Below, piece by piece: positions 9,625 to 19,395 of a stretch of DNA of 64,000 bases. Source of the DNA: Streptomyces sp. V3I7 (GTDB taxonomy: Bacteria; Actinomycetota; Actinomycetes; Streptomycetales; Streptomycetaceae); NCBI RefSeq assembly GCF_030817495.1, contig NZ_JAUSZK010000001.1, positions 5,721,001-5,785,000 on the forward strand, given 5' to 3'. The translations under genes were made by a program, and so were the position numbers. How positions within the stretch are numbered: the stretch's first letter is position 1; each line of letters begins with the position of its first letter. Under the pieces are notes generated by a model, which had not been told where the DNA came from, ran no database searches, and worked only from the letters and a program-made list of their open reading frames with translations.

Positions 9625-10413
9625 CTACGCCCCCGTACTCACCGTCGGGCGCGAGGCGTGGGCGCGGTTCGTGGGGCTGGCTTCCGGGGCGGGGGCGTAG
9701 GAGGCGGACGTCCGCCACAACCACCCCACATCCCGCCCGAACGACCACACCAGCGACCCCAGTGCCACCAGCACCACCACCACGTTGGCCGTCTGCGGCA
9801 GCAGTTCCGCGCCGGACAGGAGGAGGGCGATGCCTTGGAGGGCGGCGACCGTCTTGCGGGCGAAGGACGGGGGGAGCGGGGCGTTGAGCCACGGGGCGAC
9901 GCGGGCCGCGGCGACGAACGCGTAGCGCATCGCGCCGATCAGCAGGACCCACGGGCCCTGCTGCATGGCGACGTACACGCTCAGCACCAGGATCAGGAAC
10001 GCGTCGACCTCCATGTCGAAGCGGGCGCCGAGCGCGGTCGAGGTGTTGGTGCGGCGGGCGACCTTGCCGTCGACGCCGTCGAGGATGAGGGCCACCGCCG
10101 TGAGCCCGACCAGCAGGGTGACCGGCGGTGAGCTCTCGAAGGAGTCGGCTACCAGGGCCGTCACGCCGCCGACCAGGGTGGCCCGGCCGAGGGTGACGCG
10201 GTTGGCGGGGCCGAAGGAGCGCAGTTCGGAGCGGTGCAGGGCGCGGGTGAGGACCGCCCAGGTGGCGAACGCGAAGGTGAGTCCGGTGAGCCAGCCCGCG
10301 GTGCCCATGCCGATCGCCGTGCCGAGCAGGGCCAGCAGCAGGATCTGCACGCCCGCTCCCACCGCAGGCTCCTGGAGGACCGGCCTCGTGTCGTAAGTGT
10401 TGTTCAGGGCCAC
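9625..10413 (-). CDS. CDP-alcohol phosphatidyltransferase
   Basis: A 262-residue integral membrane enzyme. The CDP-alcohol phosphotransferase signature DG-x2-AR-x8-G-x3-D-x3-D is complete (DGVDGKVARR... through FDMEVD, about residues 113-138). Several hydrophobic helices surround it. These enzymes swap CMP of a CDP-lipid or CDP-alcohol for a second alcohol, making phospholipids or phosphodiesters. The GTG at 10413 is preferred over further-upstream codons because GGAGGG lies 8 bases before it. It is transcribed away from the dehydrogenase that starts the pterin-type cluster, and may supply a lipid carrier or head group for it; that role is inference. Confidence 0.88.
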   Translation of the reverse strand: MALNNTYDTRPVLQEPAVGAGVQILLLALLGTAIGMGTAGWLTGLTFAFATWAVLTRALHRSELRSFGPANRVTLGRATLVGGVTALVADSFESSPPVTLLVGLTAVALILDGVDGKVARRTNTSTALGARFDMEVDAFLILVLSVYVAMQQGPWVLLIGAMRYAFVAAARVAPWLNAPLPPSFARKTVAALQGIALLLSGAELLPQTANVVVVLVALGSLVWSFGRDVGWLWRTSASYAPAPEASPTNRAHASRPTVSTGA

Positions 10414-10520
10414 CGAACACCCTCCGGCCGAGTGACAGAGTCGATCAACGCCGCGTACTCTGCGCGGCCTGTGCACATCTCGGTACGTGACCAACTTCCC
10501 GATTGTTCAGGAGGATGTCG

Positions 10521-11495
10521 ATGAACCGCTCCGCACGGGCGTTCTGGCTCCGCTCCCCGGGCCACGGCGAGCTGCGTGACGTCACCGTTCCGGAACCCGG
10601 CGCGGACGAGGTGCTGGTGCGCGCGCTGTACTCCGGGGTGAGCCGGGGGACGGAGACGCTCGTCTTTCGCGGCGGCGTTCCAGAGAGTCAACAGGCCGTC
10701 ATGCGGGCGCCGTTCCAGGAGGGCGACTTCCCGGGGCCCGTGAAATACGGGTACCTCAGCGTAGGGATCGTCGAGCAAGGGCCCGAGGAGCTGGTCGGGC
10801 GGACGGTCTTCTGCCTGTATCCGCACCAGAGCCGTTACGCCGTACCGGTGAGCGCCGTGACCCCCGTGCCCGACCACGTCCCCGCCGAACGGGCCGTCCT
10901 CGCCGGGACCGTCGAGACCGCCGTGAACGCCCTGTGGGACGCGGCCCCCCTCGTCGGCGACCGCATCGCGGTGGTCGGCGGTGGCATGGTCGGCTGCTCG
11001 GTGGCCGCGCTGCTCGCCCGCTTCCCCGGCGTACGGCTCCAACTCGTGGATGCCGACCCGGAACGCGCCAAGACCGCCGAGGCGCTCGGCATCGACTTCG
11101 CTGCCCCCGAGGACGCCCTCGGCGACCGCGACCTGGTCGTCCACGCCAGCGCCACCGAACAGGGCCTCGCCCGCTCCCTCGAACTCCTCGCCCCCGAGGG
11201 CACCGTCCTCGAACTGAGCTGGTACGGCGACCGGCGCGTCAGCCTCCCGCTCGGCGAGGCCTTCCACTCCCGCCGCCTCACCGTCCGCAGCAGCCAGGTC
11301 GGCACCGTCTCCCCGGCCCGCCGCGCGAGCCGCGGTTACGCCGACCGGCTGGCCCTCGCCCTCGACCTGCTCGCCGACCCGGCGCTGGACGCGCTGATCA
11401 CGGGTGAGTGCGGCTTCGAGGAGCTCCCGGAGGTGATGCCCCGGCTCGCCTCGGGCGAGATCCCGGCCCTCTGCCACCGGGTCAAGTACGCCTGA
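10521..11495 (+). CDS. Zinc-type alcohol dehydrogenase-like oxidoreductase
   Basis: A 324-residue medium-chain dehydrogenase/reductase. A GroES-like N-terminal fold ([25 protein letters not shown]) is followed by a Rossmann domain with [18 protein letters not shown] near residue 155. The usual cysteine and histidine catalytic zinc ligands are not obvious ([11 protein letters not shown] replaces the GICGTD loop), so zinc chemistry is doubtful. The start at ATG 10521 is set by AGGAGG at 10509-10514; the ATG at 10515 is too close. It is the first gene of the plus-strand cluster with the PTPS homologue, glycosyltransferase and methyltransferase. The substrate is unknown. Confidence 0.87.
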   Translation: MNRSARAFWLRSPGHGELRDVTVPEPGADEVLVRALYSGVSRGTETLVFRGGVPESQQAVMRAPFQEGDFPGPVKYGYLSVGIVEQGPEELVGRTVFCLYPHQSRYAVPVSAVTPVPDHVPAERAVLAGTVETAVNALWDAAPLVGDRIAVVGGGMVGCSVAALLARFPGVRLQLVDADPERAKTAEALGIDFAAPEDALGDRDLVVHASATEQGLARSLELLAPEGTVLELSWYGDRRVSLPLGEAFHSRRLTVRSSQVGTVSPARRASRGYADRLALALDLLADPALDALITGECGFEELPEVMPRLASGEIPALCHRVKYA

Positions 11496-11513
11496 CCTGA
11501 GAGAAAAGGGTGA

Positions 11514-13225
<1,712 letters not shown>

Positions 13226-13272
13226 ACGGCATGCGGGCGAGCGACCTCGGACCGAAGAAAGGGGGGCCGGAG

Positions 13273-14256
13273 ATGACGGACTCCGCGTCGAAGCACCCTT
13301 CGACTCCGGACCAGCCGACCGGCCTGCCCGGCGAGCAGGTGATCGACGGCGCCGGGCCCGTCACGCGCCCCGGCGAGCGGCCCGCCGTACGGCTGCGGGA
13401 GGGCGGCGAGGCCGACGAGACGCCCCGGTACGCGCCCGAATGGCTGGAGTTGCGGGAGACGGCCGACGCCGCCGCGCGCTCCACGGACCTGCTCACGCCG
13501 CTCCGCGCCCATCTCGCCGCACCGGACGCACCCCCGCGTCAAGGCGCCCTCGTCGTGCACGACCTGGGCTGCGGCACCGGCTCGATGGGCCGCTGGCTCG
13601 CCCCGCGGCTGGACGGCGCCCAGCACTGGGTCCTGCACGACCGCGACCCCTACCTCCTGCACTTCGCCGCCGTCGCCTCCCCGCGCACCGCCGCCGACGG
13701 CAGCCGGATCACGGTGGAGACGCGCCGCGGCGACGTGGCCCGGCTGACCCCGGACGCGCTGTCCGGCGCCTCCCTGGTGACCGCGTCCGCACTGCTCGAC
13801 GTCCTCACCCGCGAGGAGGTCGGGATACTCGCCGAGGCCTGCGTCGGGGCCGACTGCCCGGCGCTGCTCACCCTCTCCGTCGCCGGCCGCGTCGAGCTCA
13901 CCCCCGCCCACCCGCTGGACGCCGAGATCACCGAGGCGTTCAACGCCCACCAGCGACGGAGCGGCCTGCTCGGACCCGACGCGGTGACGGCGGCCCGCGA
14001 GGCCTTCGTCCTCCGCGGGGCGACGGTGGAACTCCGGCCCAGTGACTGGGAGTTGGGCCCTGGCAAGGCCGCGCTCACCCAGCAGTGGCTGCGCGGCTGG
14101 GTCGGCGCCGCCGTCGAACAGCGCCCCGAACTTCGCGAGGCCGCCGACCGCTACCTCCAGGAGCGCCTGGACGCCTGTGCGGCCGGGGAGTTGAGCGTCG
14201 TCGTCCATCACGTCGACCTGTTCGCGCTGGTCCGGCCGACGGACGGGGCGTCATGA
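13273..14256 (+). CDS. SAM-dependent methyltransferase
   Basis: A 327-residue class I methyltransferase. The SAM-binding glycine motif is VVHDLGCGTGSMGRWLAP (about residue 92), followed by an acidic ribose-binding loop (LHDRDPYLL). The start is uncertain: ATG 13273 has a purine-rich AAAGGGGGG upstream, while GTG 13222 overlaps the previous stop (GTGA) and would add 17 residues. Its last codons overlap the ATG of the following membrane protein (ATGA), so the gene is embedded in a coupled operon. It presumably methylates an intermediate of this cluster. Confidence 0.9.
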   Translation: MTDSASKHPSTPDQPTGLPGEQVIDGAGPVTRPGERPAVRLREGGEADETPRYAPEWLELRETADAAARSTDLLTPLRAHLAAPDAPPRQGALVVHDLGCGTGSMGRWLAPRLDGAQHWVLHDRDPYLLHFAAVASPRTAADGSRITVETRRGDVARLTPDALSGASLVTASALLDVLTREEVGILAEACVGADCPALLTLSVAGRVELTPAHPLDAEITEAFNAHQRRSGLLGPDAVTAAREAFVLRGATVELRPSDWELGPGKAALTQQWLRGWVGAAVEQRPELREAADRYLQERLDACAAGELSVVVHHVDLFALVRPTDGAS

Positions 14257-15527
14257 ACAGGCAGGCGGTGCGGACCCGGCCCGGTACGGCACGGCGGTGC
14301 GTCTGCGCGGCCTCCGTGCCGACCGCGCCGACCGCGGTGACGGAACCGGCGCCCGCGCCCGCGGCCGACAGTCGGCGGGGTCTCGGGCTGCGCGCCCTGC
14401 GCCGTCACTTCGGCACCGTCGCCGGGGTCGTCATCCTCGCCGTCCTGCTGTGGCGGCTGGGCACCGGCGTCTTCCTGGACGGCCTGCGGCGCATCGACGC
14501 GGTGTCGCTGCTGCTCGCCCTGGGGGTCGGTGTCGTCACCACCGTGTTCAGCGCGTGGCGCTGGCAGTTGGTCGCCCGCGGACTGCGCATCCGGCTGCCG
14601 CTCGGGCCCGCCGTGGCCGACTACTACCGGGCCCTGTTCCTGAACGCGGCGCTGCCCGGCGGAGTGGTCGGCGACGTGCACCGGGCCGTGCGGCACGGGC
14701 AGAGCGCCGGCGACATGGGCCGGGGCGTACGGACGGTCGTCCTGGAGCGGGTCGCGGGCCAGGCCGCGCTGGCCGTGGTGGGCGTGGGCGTGCTGCTGGG
14801 CCTGCCCTCCCCGGTGCGGCACGAGGCCCGCGCTGTCGCCCCACTGGGCGCCCTTGCCGCGCTCGGCGCGCTCGCCGTCGTCCTCGCCCTGCGGATGAAC
14901 CGCGCGCCCTCCCACCGCGGCGGCGCCATGGGGGTCCCCCCTGCTCGAGCGAAGTCGAGAGCTTGGGGGAGCCGGACCCTCGGCGAGGCCCGCCAGGGCC
15001 TGCTGTCCCGGGCCAACGCCCCCGGCGTCGCGCTGTCCTCGCTCGTCGTGCTGGCCGGGCACATCGCGATGTTCGTCCTGGCGGCGCGGGTCGCCGGGTC
15101 GGCGGCAGGCGTCGTGACGGTGCTTCCGATCGCGGTGCTCGCGCTCATCGCCATGGGCCTGCCGCTGAACATCGGCGGCTTCGGCCCCCGCGAGGGCGTC
15201 ACCGCCTGGGCGTTCGGCGCGGCCGGCCTCGGCGCGAGCAGCGGACTGGCCGTCGCCGTGGTCTACGGCGTCCTCAGCTTCGCGGCCGCGCTGCCCGGCG
15301 CGGCCGTGCTCGTCGCCCGCTGGTACGACGGACTGCGTACGGCCGCACCCCGCCCCGCCTACCTCACGCCGACGGACGATGCGTCGACGGATCCCCCGGC
15401 CGGATGCTCCGCGGACGCCAACAACGTGAAATACGCTGCGAAGGAATCGACCAGGCTCGCCAGCAGTTGTTCGCCCTTATCCGCGGAACCGAGGGAAGGA
15501 CGGCCGATGACTCCCGATGCGGTATAG
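14253..15527 (+). CDS. Lysylphosphatidylglycerol-synthase-TM-like membrane protein (UPF0104 type)
   Basis: A 424-residue multi-spanning membrane protein with the LPG_synthase_TM/UPF0104 pattern: FGTVAGVVILAVLLWRLG, LFLNAALPGGVVGDVHRA, VLERVAGQAAL and the conserved late motif GLPLNIGGFGPREGV. Related proteins act in lipid flipping or glycolipid export; there is no soluble aminoacyltransferase domain. A palindromic Streptomyces repeat is inserted in frame at about residues 225-240. The last about 56 codons (15359-15527) lie antisense to the creatininase-family gene and look low-complexity, so the functional C-terminus may end near 15360. Confidence 0.87.
   Translation: MNRQAVRTRPGTARRCVCAASVPTAPTAVTEPAPAPAADSRRGLGLRALRRHFGTVAGVVILAVLLWRLGTGVFLDGLRRIDAVSLLLALGVGVVTTVFSAWRWQLVARGLRIRLPLGPAVADYYRALFLNAALPGGVVGDVHRAVRHGQSAGDMGRGVRTVVLERVAGQAALAVVGVGVLLGLPSPVRHEARAVAPLGALAALGALAVVLALRMNRAPSHRGGAMGVPPARAKSRAWGSRTLGEARQGLLSRANAPGVALSSLVVLAGHIAMFVLAARVAGSAAGVVTVLPIAVLALIAMGLPLNIGGFGPREGVTAWAFGAAGLGASSGLAVAVVYGVLSFAAALPGAAVLVARWYDGLRTAAPRPAYLTPTDDASTDPPAGCSADANNVKYAAKESTRLASSCSPLSAEPREGRPMTPDAV
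14926..14972 (+). repeat. Intragenic palindromic repeat of the widespread Streptomyces type
   Basis: A 47-bp hairpin element has outer arms TCCCCC/GGGGGA and inner arms CTCGA/TCGAG around GCGAAG. It encodes MGVPPARAKSRAWGS in frame within the membrane protein. From memory, near-identical palindromes occur in many Streptomyces genomes between and inside genes. Here it falls between predicted transmembrane helices, in a loop that tolerates insertion. Confidence 0.75.
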
Positions 15528-16171
15528 GCGGACATTCCCGTGGAGAGCAGATGACGGCGGTCGTCCGCGGTGAAATCGGCGGACTCATAACCAGGGCGGA
15601 CCATTTCTGGATGCGTGTGCAGCAGAATGGAGGTCTCGATTTCCCCGGCGTGCATGTCGGTGAGGAGCGAGGTCGACACTCCCGCCCGCTCCCGCGCCGT
15701 CTCCCAGTCCTCCGGGGCCGGGAACAGCGCCATCCGCTCCCCGCGCGCGGACGCCTCCTGGACCACGTTGCCCAGGACGTAGTTGCCGCCGTGGCCGTTG
15801 ACCACCACCAGCGTCTCGACGCCGGACCGGCGCAGCGACGCCGCGATGTCCGCCACCACCGCGTGCAGGGTCACGGAGGAGATACTGACCGTTCCCGGCC
15901 AGGCCGCGTGCTCGTGCGAGCACGAGACGGTCACCGGAGGGAGGAGGTGCACGGGATACGCGGCCGCGATCTCGCGGGCGACGGCGCAGGCGACCAGGGT
16001 GTCGGTCGCCAGCGGAAGGAAGGGGCCGTGCTGTTCGAAGCTCCCGACGGGAAGAACGGCGACCTGCGCGGGCAGCTCCGCCCCGCGCGCCCTGACGTCC
16101 TCCGTGGTGTCCGTCGGCAACAGATGGCGTACCGGAACGTATTGAGGCTCACCCGCGTGCGAACCACTCAT
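15359..16171 (-). CDS. Creatininase-family amidohydrolase (candidate formamide hydrolase)
   Basis: A 270-residue metal-dependent amidohydrolase of the creatininase/ArfB family. Metal-binding motifs are intact: LPVGSFEQHGP (Glu and His, near residue 40), ATDT (Asp), NGHGGN (His) and HAGEIETS (Glu). ArfB-type members remove formate from FAPy in archaeal riboflavin and F420 synthesis. It starts only 39 bp from the divergent FAPy-type cyclohydrolase gene, which suggests it deformylates that product; this is inference. The ATG at 16171 has AAAGG upstream. Its 3' end overlaps the membrane protein gene by 169 bp on the opposite strand. Confidence 0.9.
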   Translation of the reverse strand: MSGSHAGEPQYVPVRHLLPTDTTEDVRARGAELPAQVAVLPVGSFEQHGPFLPLATDTLVACAVAREIAAAYPVHLLPPVTVSCSHEHAAWPGTVSISSVTLHAVVADIAASLRRSGVETLVVVNGHGGNYVLGNVVQEASARGERMALFPAPEDWETARERAGVSTSLLTDMHAGEIETSILLHTHPEMVRPGYESADFTADDRRHLLSTGMSAYTASGVIGRPSLGSADKGEQLLASLVDSFAAYFTLLASAEHPAGGSVDASSVGVR

Positions 16172-16210
16172 GTTATTCACGGCCTTTCGTCTCTGCTTAG
16201 GAACCAGATC

Positions 16211-16870
16211 ATGACAGAAAACCTTGGCGTAGTCGGCGAGCATTCCCCACGGCGGTCGGGCGTGGAACGCGTCGTGAATGCTCCGTTGCCCACCGTTCAC
16301 GGGAAGTTCCAGGCGATCGGCTTCATGGACCACGACCGGGGCGAGGAGCAAGTGGCCTTGGTCCACGGGGACATCGCCACCGACCGCGTACTCACCCGGC
16401 TGCACTCGGAATGCCTGACCGGAGACGCGTTCGGCTCGCGGCACTGCGAGTGCGGCGACCAGCTCGACGCGGCGCTGCGTTCGGTCGTCGCCGAAGGCAG
16501 CGGCGTCGTCCTGTACTTGAGAGGGCACGAGGGCCGCGGCATCGGGCTGCTGGCGAAGCTGCGCGCGATGGCTCTCCAGGCGGACGGGCTGGACACGGTG
16601 GAGGCGAACCTCGCCCTCGGTCTGCCGGTCGACGCCCGTGACTACGGCGTCGCCGCCGCGATGCTGCACGACCTCGGCGTCCGTTCCGTCCGGCTGATGT
16701 CCAACAACCCGCGCAAACGCGAGGCGTTGGTACGGCACGGCATCCAGGTCGCCGAGCAGGTCCCGCTGCTGATCGAGCCGTGCGAGAGCAACATCACCTA
16801 TCTGCGGACCAAGCGGGAGCGGCTCGACCACGACCTGCCCCATCTGGACGCGGTCGCGCACTTGTCCTGA
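16211..16870 (+). CDS. ribA: GTP cyclohydrolase II homologue, predicted FAPy-forming (Met120 type)
   Basis: A 219-residue GTP cyclohydrolase II domain without a DHBP synthase partner. Zinc ligands Cys68, Cys79 and Cys81 are present in ECLTGDAFGSRHCEC, as are the GTP-contacting LRGHEGRGIGL and TNNP-like SNNPRKREAL motifs. At position 120 (LRAMALQ) it has Met where the E. coli enzyme has Tyr105 (RAYALQ). From memory, SCO6655 of S. coelicolor carries Met120 and stops at the formylated pyrimidine FAPy; changing it to Tyr restored normal product. This copy is therefore likely a secondary-metabolism enzyme, not the housekeeping riboflavin one. AGGA lies 8 bases before the ATG. Confidence 0.93.
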   Translation: MTENLGVVGEHSPRRSGVERVVNAPLPTVHGKFQAIGFMDHDRGEEQVALVHGDIATDRVLTRLHSECLTGDAFGSRHCECGDQLDAALRSVVAEGSGVVLYLRGHEGRGIGLLAKLRAMALQADGLDTVEANLALGLPVDARDYGVAAAMLHDLGVRSVRLMSNNPRKREALVRHGIQVAEQVPLLIEPCESNITYLRTKRERLDHDLPHLDAVAHLS

Positions 16871-16873
16871 CGG

Positions 16874-16895
16874 CGGCCCGGAGCCCTGAGGGCCG
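16874..16895. terminator. Weak hairpin between convergent genes
   Basis: A short stem CGGCCC/GGGCCG with a 10-base loop lies just after the cyclohydrolase stop and before the end of the convergent serine hydrolase. It is a possible terminator, short and without a T-run. Confidence 0.3.
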
Positions 16896-16911
16896 TAGGG
16901 TCGGGGCCCGC

Positions 16912-18135
16912 TCAGTCCACCACCGCCTCGTGCACCAGCCGCTTCAGCTCCGGGAACACCTTCAGCCGCTTCGGCCGTACCTGGGTCATGAACTGGACGG
17001 TCAGATCGCGGCCCGGGTCGACCCAGAAGGTGGTGGTGGCGACGCCGCTCCAGCCATACGTGCCGGGTCCTGCCGGGGCCGGCGTGCGGCTCGGGTCGGT
17101 CACCACCGAGACGCCGAGGCCGAAGCCCAGGCCCTTCTTGGCGGGCTCGCGGTGGGCGGGGGCGCCGAAGGCGTGGATGTCGGCGCCGCCGGGCAGATGG
17201 TTGCGGGTCATCAGGGCGACCGTCTCCCGGCGGAGCAGCCGGACCCCGTCCAACTCGCCGCCCCGGCGCAGCATTTCCATGAAGCGGTGGTAGTCGTACG
17301 CCGACGCGACCATGCCGCCGCTGCCGGACAGGAAACGCGGGCGGCCGTGCAGCGGGAGACCGGCGATCGGCTCGATCCCGCCCTCGGCCGTCTCGCCGTA
17401 CAACTCGGAGAGGCGTTCCGCCTGTTCGGACACGATGTGCAGTCCGGCGTCCGGCATGCCCAGCGGGCGGAAGATGCGCTCGGCGAGGAACTCGTCCAGC
17501 GGCCGCCCCGAGACCACCTCGATGACCCGGCCCAGCACGTTGGAGGCGACGGAGTAGTTCCACTGCGTGCCGGGCTCGAACTGGAGCGGCAGGCTCGCGT
17601 ACACCTCGATCGCCTCGGCGAGGTCCGCGCCGGGCGGCACCGACGAGTGCAGCCGGGCGGCGCGGTAGAGGGCGTCGACGGGGTGGGCGTGGTAGAAGGC
17701 GAAGGTGAGTCCGGCGGTGTGGGTGAGCAGATGCCGGACGAGCATCGGCCGCTCGGCCGGGCGGGTCCGTACGTCCGCCCCGGAGCCGCTCTCGTAGACG
17801 CGGGGGTGCGCGAACGCCGGGAGGTGCCGGCCGACCGGGTCGTCCAGGGAGAGCCGGCCCTCCTCCACCAGGAGCAGCGCGGCGACGGCGGTGACCGGCT
17901 TGGTCATGGAGTAGATCCGCCACAGCGTGTCCGCCTCCACCGGCAGACCGGCCGCGACATCGCGGTGGCCGTACGTGGTGAGGTGGGCGACCCGTCCGCC
18001 GCGGGCCAGCGCCACCAGGAAGCCGGGCAGCCGCCCCTCGTCGACGTACCGGGCGAGGCCCTGGTCGAGGCGGTCCAGCGCCTTCGCGTCCAGCCCGGCC
18101 TCGGCCGGGTCGACGTCCTGCCGCAGCTGTGCCAT
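16912..18135 (-). CDS. Serine hydrolase / class C beta-lactamase-family esterase
   Basis: A 407-residue serine hydrolase of the beta-lactamase/PBP4-like (EstB) family. The nucleophile motif SMTK (SxxK) is near residue 80, the Tyr motif YSVASN near 202, and a GWSGVATTTFW segment replaces the KTG box. There is no signal peptide, so it is probably cytoplasmic. ATG 18135 is chosen because GGAGGAG lies just upstream; a longer frame to 18252 lacks a plausible start. Such proteins are usually esterases or transesterases, not beta-lactamases. It converges on the cyclohydrolase gene. Confidence 0.9.
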   Translation of the reverse strand: MAQLRQDVDPAEAGLDAKALDRLDQGLARYVDEGRLPGFLVALARGGRVAHLTTYGHRDVAAGLPVEADTLWRIYSMTKPVTAVAALLLVEEGRLSLDDPVGRHLPAFAHPRVYESGSGADVRTRPAERPMLVRHLLTHTAGLTFAFYHAHPVDALYRAARLHSSVPPGADLAEAIEVYASLPLQFEPGTQWNYSVASNVLGRVIEVVSGRPLDEFLAERIFRPLGMPDAGLHIVSEQAERLSELYGETAEGGIEPIAGLPLHGRPRFLSGSGGMVASAYDYHRFMEMLRRGGELDGVRLLRRETVALMTRNHLPGGADIHAFGAPAHREPAKKGLGFGLGVSVVTDPSRTPAPAGPGTYGWSGVATTTFWVDPGRDLTVQFMTQVRPKRLKVFPELKRLVHEAVVD

Positions 18136-18289
18136 CGCTCTCCTCCGGTCGCGTCGTCCGCGGTGCGGTTCAGCCCCCGCCGATCTACCCACCCGGGCGG
18201 CTCCGCCATCCGCGTCGCGGCGAGGTGTGATCGACACGACCAGGGGCGGCACGGGAATGCATGGCCCGACCGGTCCCGTTGATCCCGGT

Positions 18290-18724
18290 ATGACTCAGGA
18301 CACACAGGACGCCCTGCTGAAGCTGCTCTCCGACGCCCGTGGCGGGGTGCTGGTCACCCTGAAGAGCGACGGCCGCCCCCAGTTGTCGAACGTCATCCAC
18401 GCCTACGACCCCGACGAGCGGGTCATCCGCGTCTCGATCACGGACGACCGCGCCAAGACCCGCAACCTGCGCCGCGACCCCCGCGCCTCGTACCACGTCA
18501 CCACCCCCGACCGCTGGGCCTACACGGTCGCCGAGGGCACCGCCGAGCTCACCCCCGTCGCCCGCGACCCGCACGACGAGACGGTCGAGGAACTCGTCCG
18601 CCTCTACCGCGACCTCCAGGGCGAACACCCCGACTGGGACGAGTACCGGGCCGCGATGGTCCGCGACGGACGCCTGATGCTGCGGCTGCCCGTGGACCGG
18701 GCGTACGGGATCCCGCAGGGGTAG
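18290..18724 (+). CDS. PPOX-class F420-dependent oxidoreductase
   Basis: A 144-residue split beta-barrel flavin/F420-binding protein. The sequence VLVTLKSDGRPQLSNVIHAY, RAKTRNLRRDPRASYHV and WAYTVAEGTAEL is characteristic of the actinobacterial PPOX-class F420 family. Members bind F420H2 as a dimer and reduce varied substrates. The start is uncertain: ATG 18290 fits the family length, while ATG 18257 would add 11 residues; neither has a strong ribosome site. It is divergent from the serine hydrolase and convergent with the histidine phosphatase, separated from the latter by a strong hairpin. Confidence 0.87.
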   Translation: MTQDTQDALLKLLSDARGGVLVTLKSDGRPQLSNVIHAYDPDERVIRVSITDDRAKTRNLRRDPRASYHVTTPDRWAYTVAEGTAELTPVARDPHDETVEELVRLYRDLQGEHPDWDEYRAAMVRDGRLMLRLPVDRAYGIPQG

Positions 18725-18748
18725 GACTCGGGCCGGGACGGACCAAAA

Positions 18749-18788
18749 GAACGACCCTGCCGCCCCCGAGGGGGCAGCAGGGTCGTTC
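18749..18788. terminator. Bidirectional terminator hairpin
   Basis: Perfect 12-bp outer arms (18749-18760 and 18777-18788) flank an inner C5/G5 stem, giving a nearly continuous hairpin. It lies between the convergent F420-type gene and the histidine phosphatase and could stop both transcripts. An A-rich stretch lies on one side. Confidence 0.8.
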
Positions 18789-18795
18789 GTGCCCT

Positions 18796-19389
18796 TCACG
18801 GCCGGGTGTTCCACTCCGCGACCACCGGGCGGCCGTGCTCCGTGGACAGGCGGCTGATCGTGCCCGTCTCCAGTCGGAAGAGGCGGCCGTCCGCCGGGGG
18901 CAGGCCCAGGCGGCGGGCCGCCACGACGCGCAGGAAGTGGCCGTGGGCGACCAGGAGTACATCGCCCGTGTCGTCCGCGAGGGCCGCGTCCACGAGGGAC
19001 AGCACGCGGTCGGCGCGGGCGCCCACCTCCGCCGGGGACTCGCCCGGGTGGGCGTCCGGGCCGGGCGGCACACCGTCCGTCCACAGGTACCAGTCGGGGC
19101 GGGTGCGGTGGATCTCACGGGTGGTGATGCCCTCGTAGGCGCCGTAGTCCCACTCGCGGAGGTCGGGCTCGGTCCGCGCCCCGGTCAGGCCCGCGAGTTC
19201 GGCCGTGCGGACGGCGCGGGACAGCGGGCTGGTGAGGACGCGGGCGAACGTGCGGCCGCTCAGGAGTGGAGCGAGGGACCTGGCCTGGTCCTCGCCGTCA
19301 GGGGTGAGGGGCAGGTCGGTCCAGCTGGTGTGCTGTCCCGACACGCTCCACTCCGTCGCACCGTGGCGGACCAGGATGAGGTCCCCCAC
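18796..19389 (-). CDS. Histidine phosphatase family protein
   Basis: A 197-residue phosphatase of the phosphoglycerate-mutase-like superfamily. The catalytic LILVRHGATEW motif is at the N-terminus (His near residue 9) and the second His lies in VLLVAHGHFLRV. The enzyme hydrolyses a phosphoester through a phospho-histidine. It starts at a GTG only 6 bp after the gnd stop, so it is the last gene of the sugar-phosphate operon and may act on a sugar or glycolytic phosphate. The substrate is not readable from sequence. Confidence 0.92.
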   Translation of the reverse strand: MGDLILVRHGATEWSVSGQHTSWTDLPLTPDGEDQARSLAPLLSGRTFARVLTSPLSRAVRTAELAGLTGARTEPDLREWDYGAYEGITTREIHRTRPDWYLWTDGVPPGPDAHPGESPAEVGARADRVLSLVDAALADDTGDVLLVAHGHFLRVVAARRLGLPPADGRLFRLETGTISRLSTEHGRPVVAEWNTRP

Positions 19390-19395
19390 GACCCT

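Noticed and set aside
13440..17923. Several long open frames over the pterin-type cluster in other frames
   Set aside because: They contain Arg/Pro/Ala-rich sequence with no family motif and overlap genes with clear domains.
16912..18135. True beta-lactamase conferring antibiotic resistance
   Set aside because: It has SxxK and Tyr motifs of the esterase branch but no signal peptide and a GWSG segment in place of the KTG box; a resistance role is not supported.
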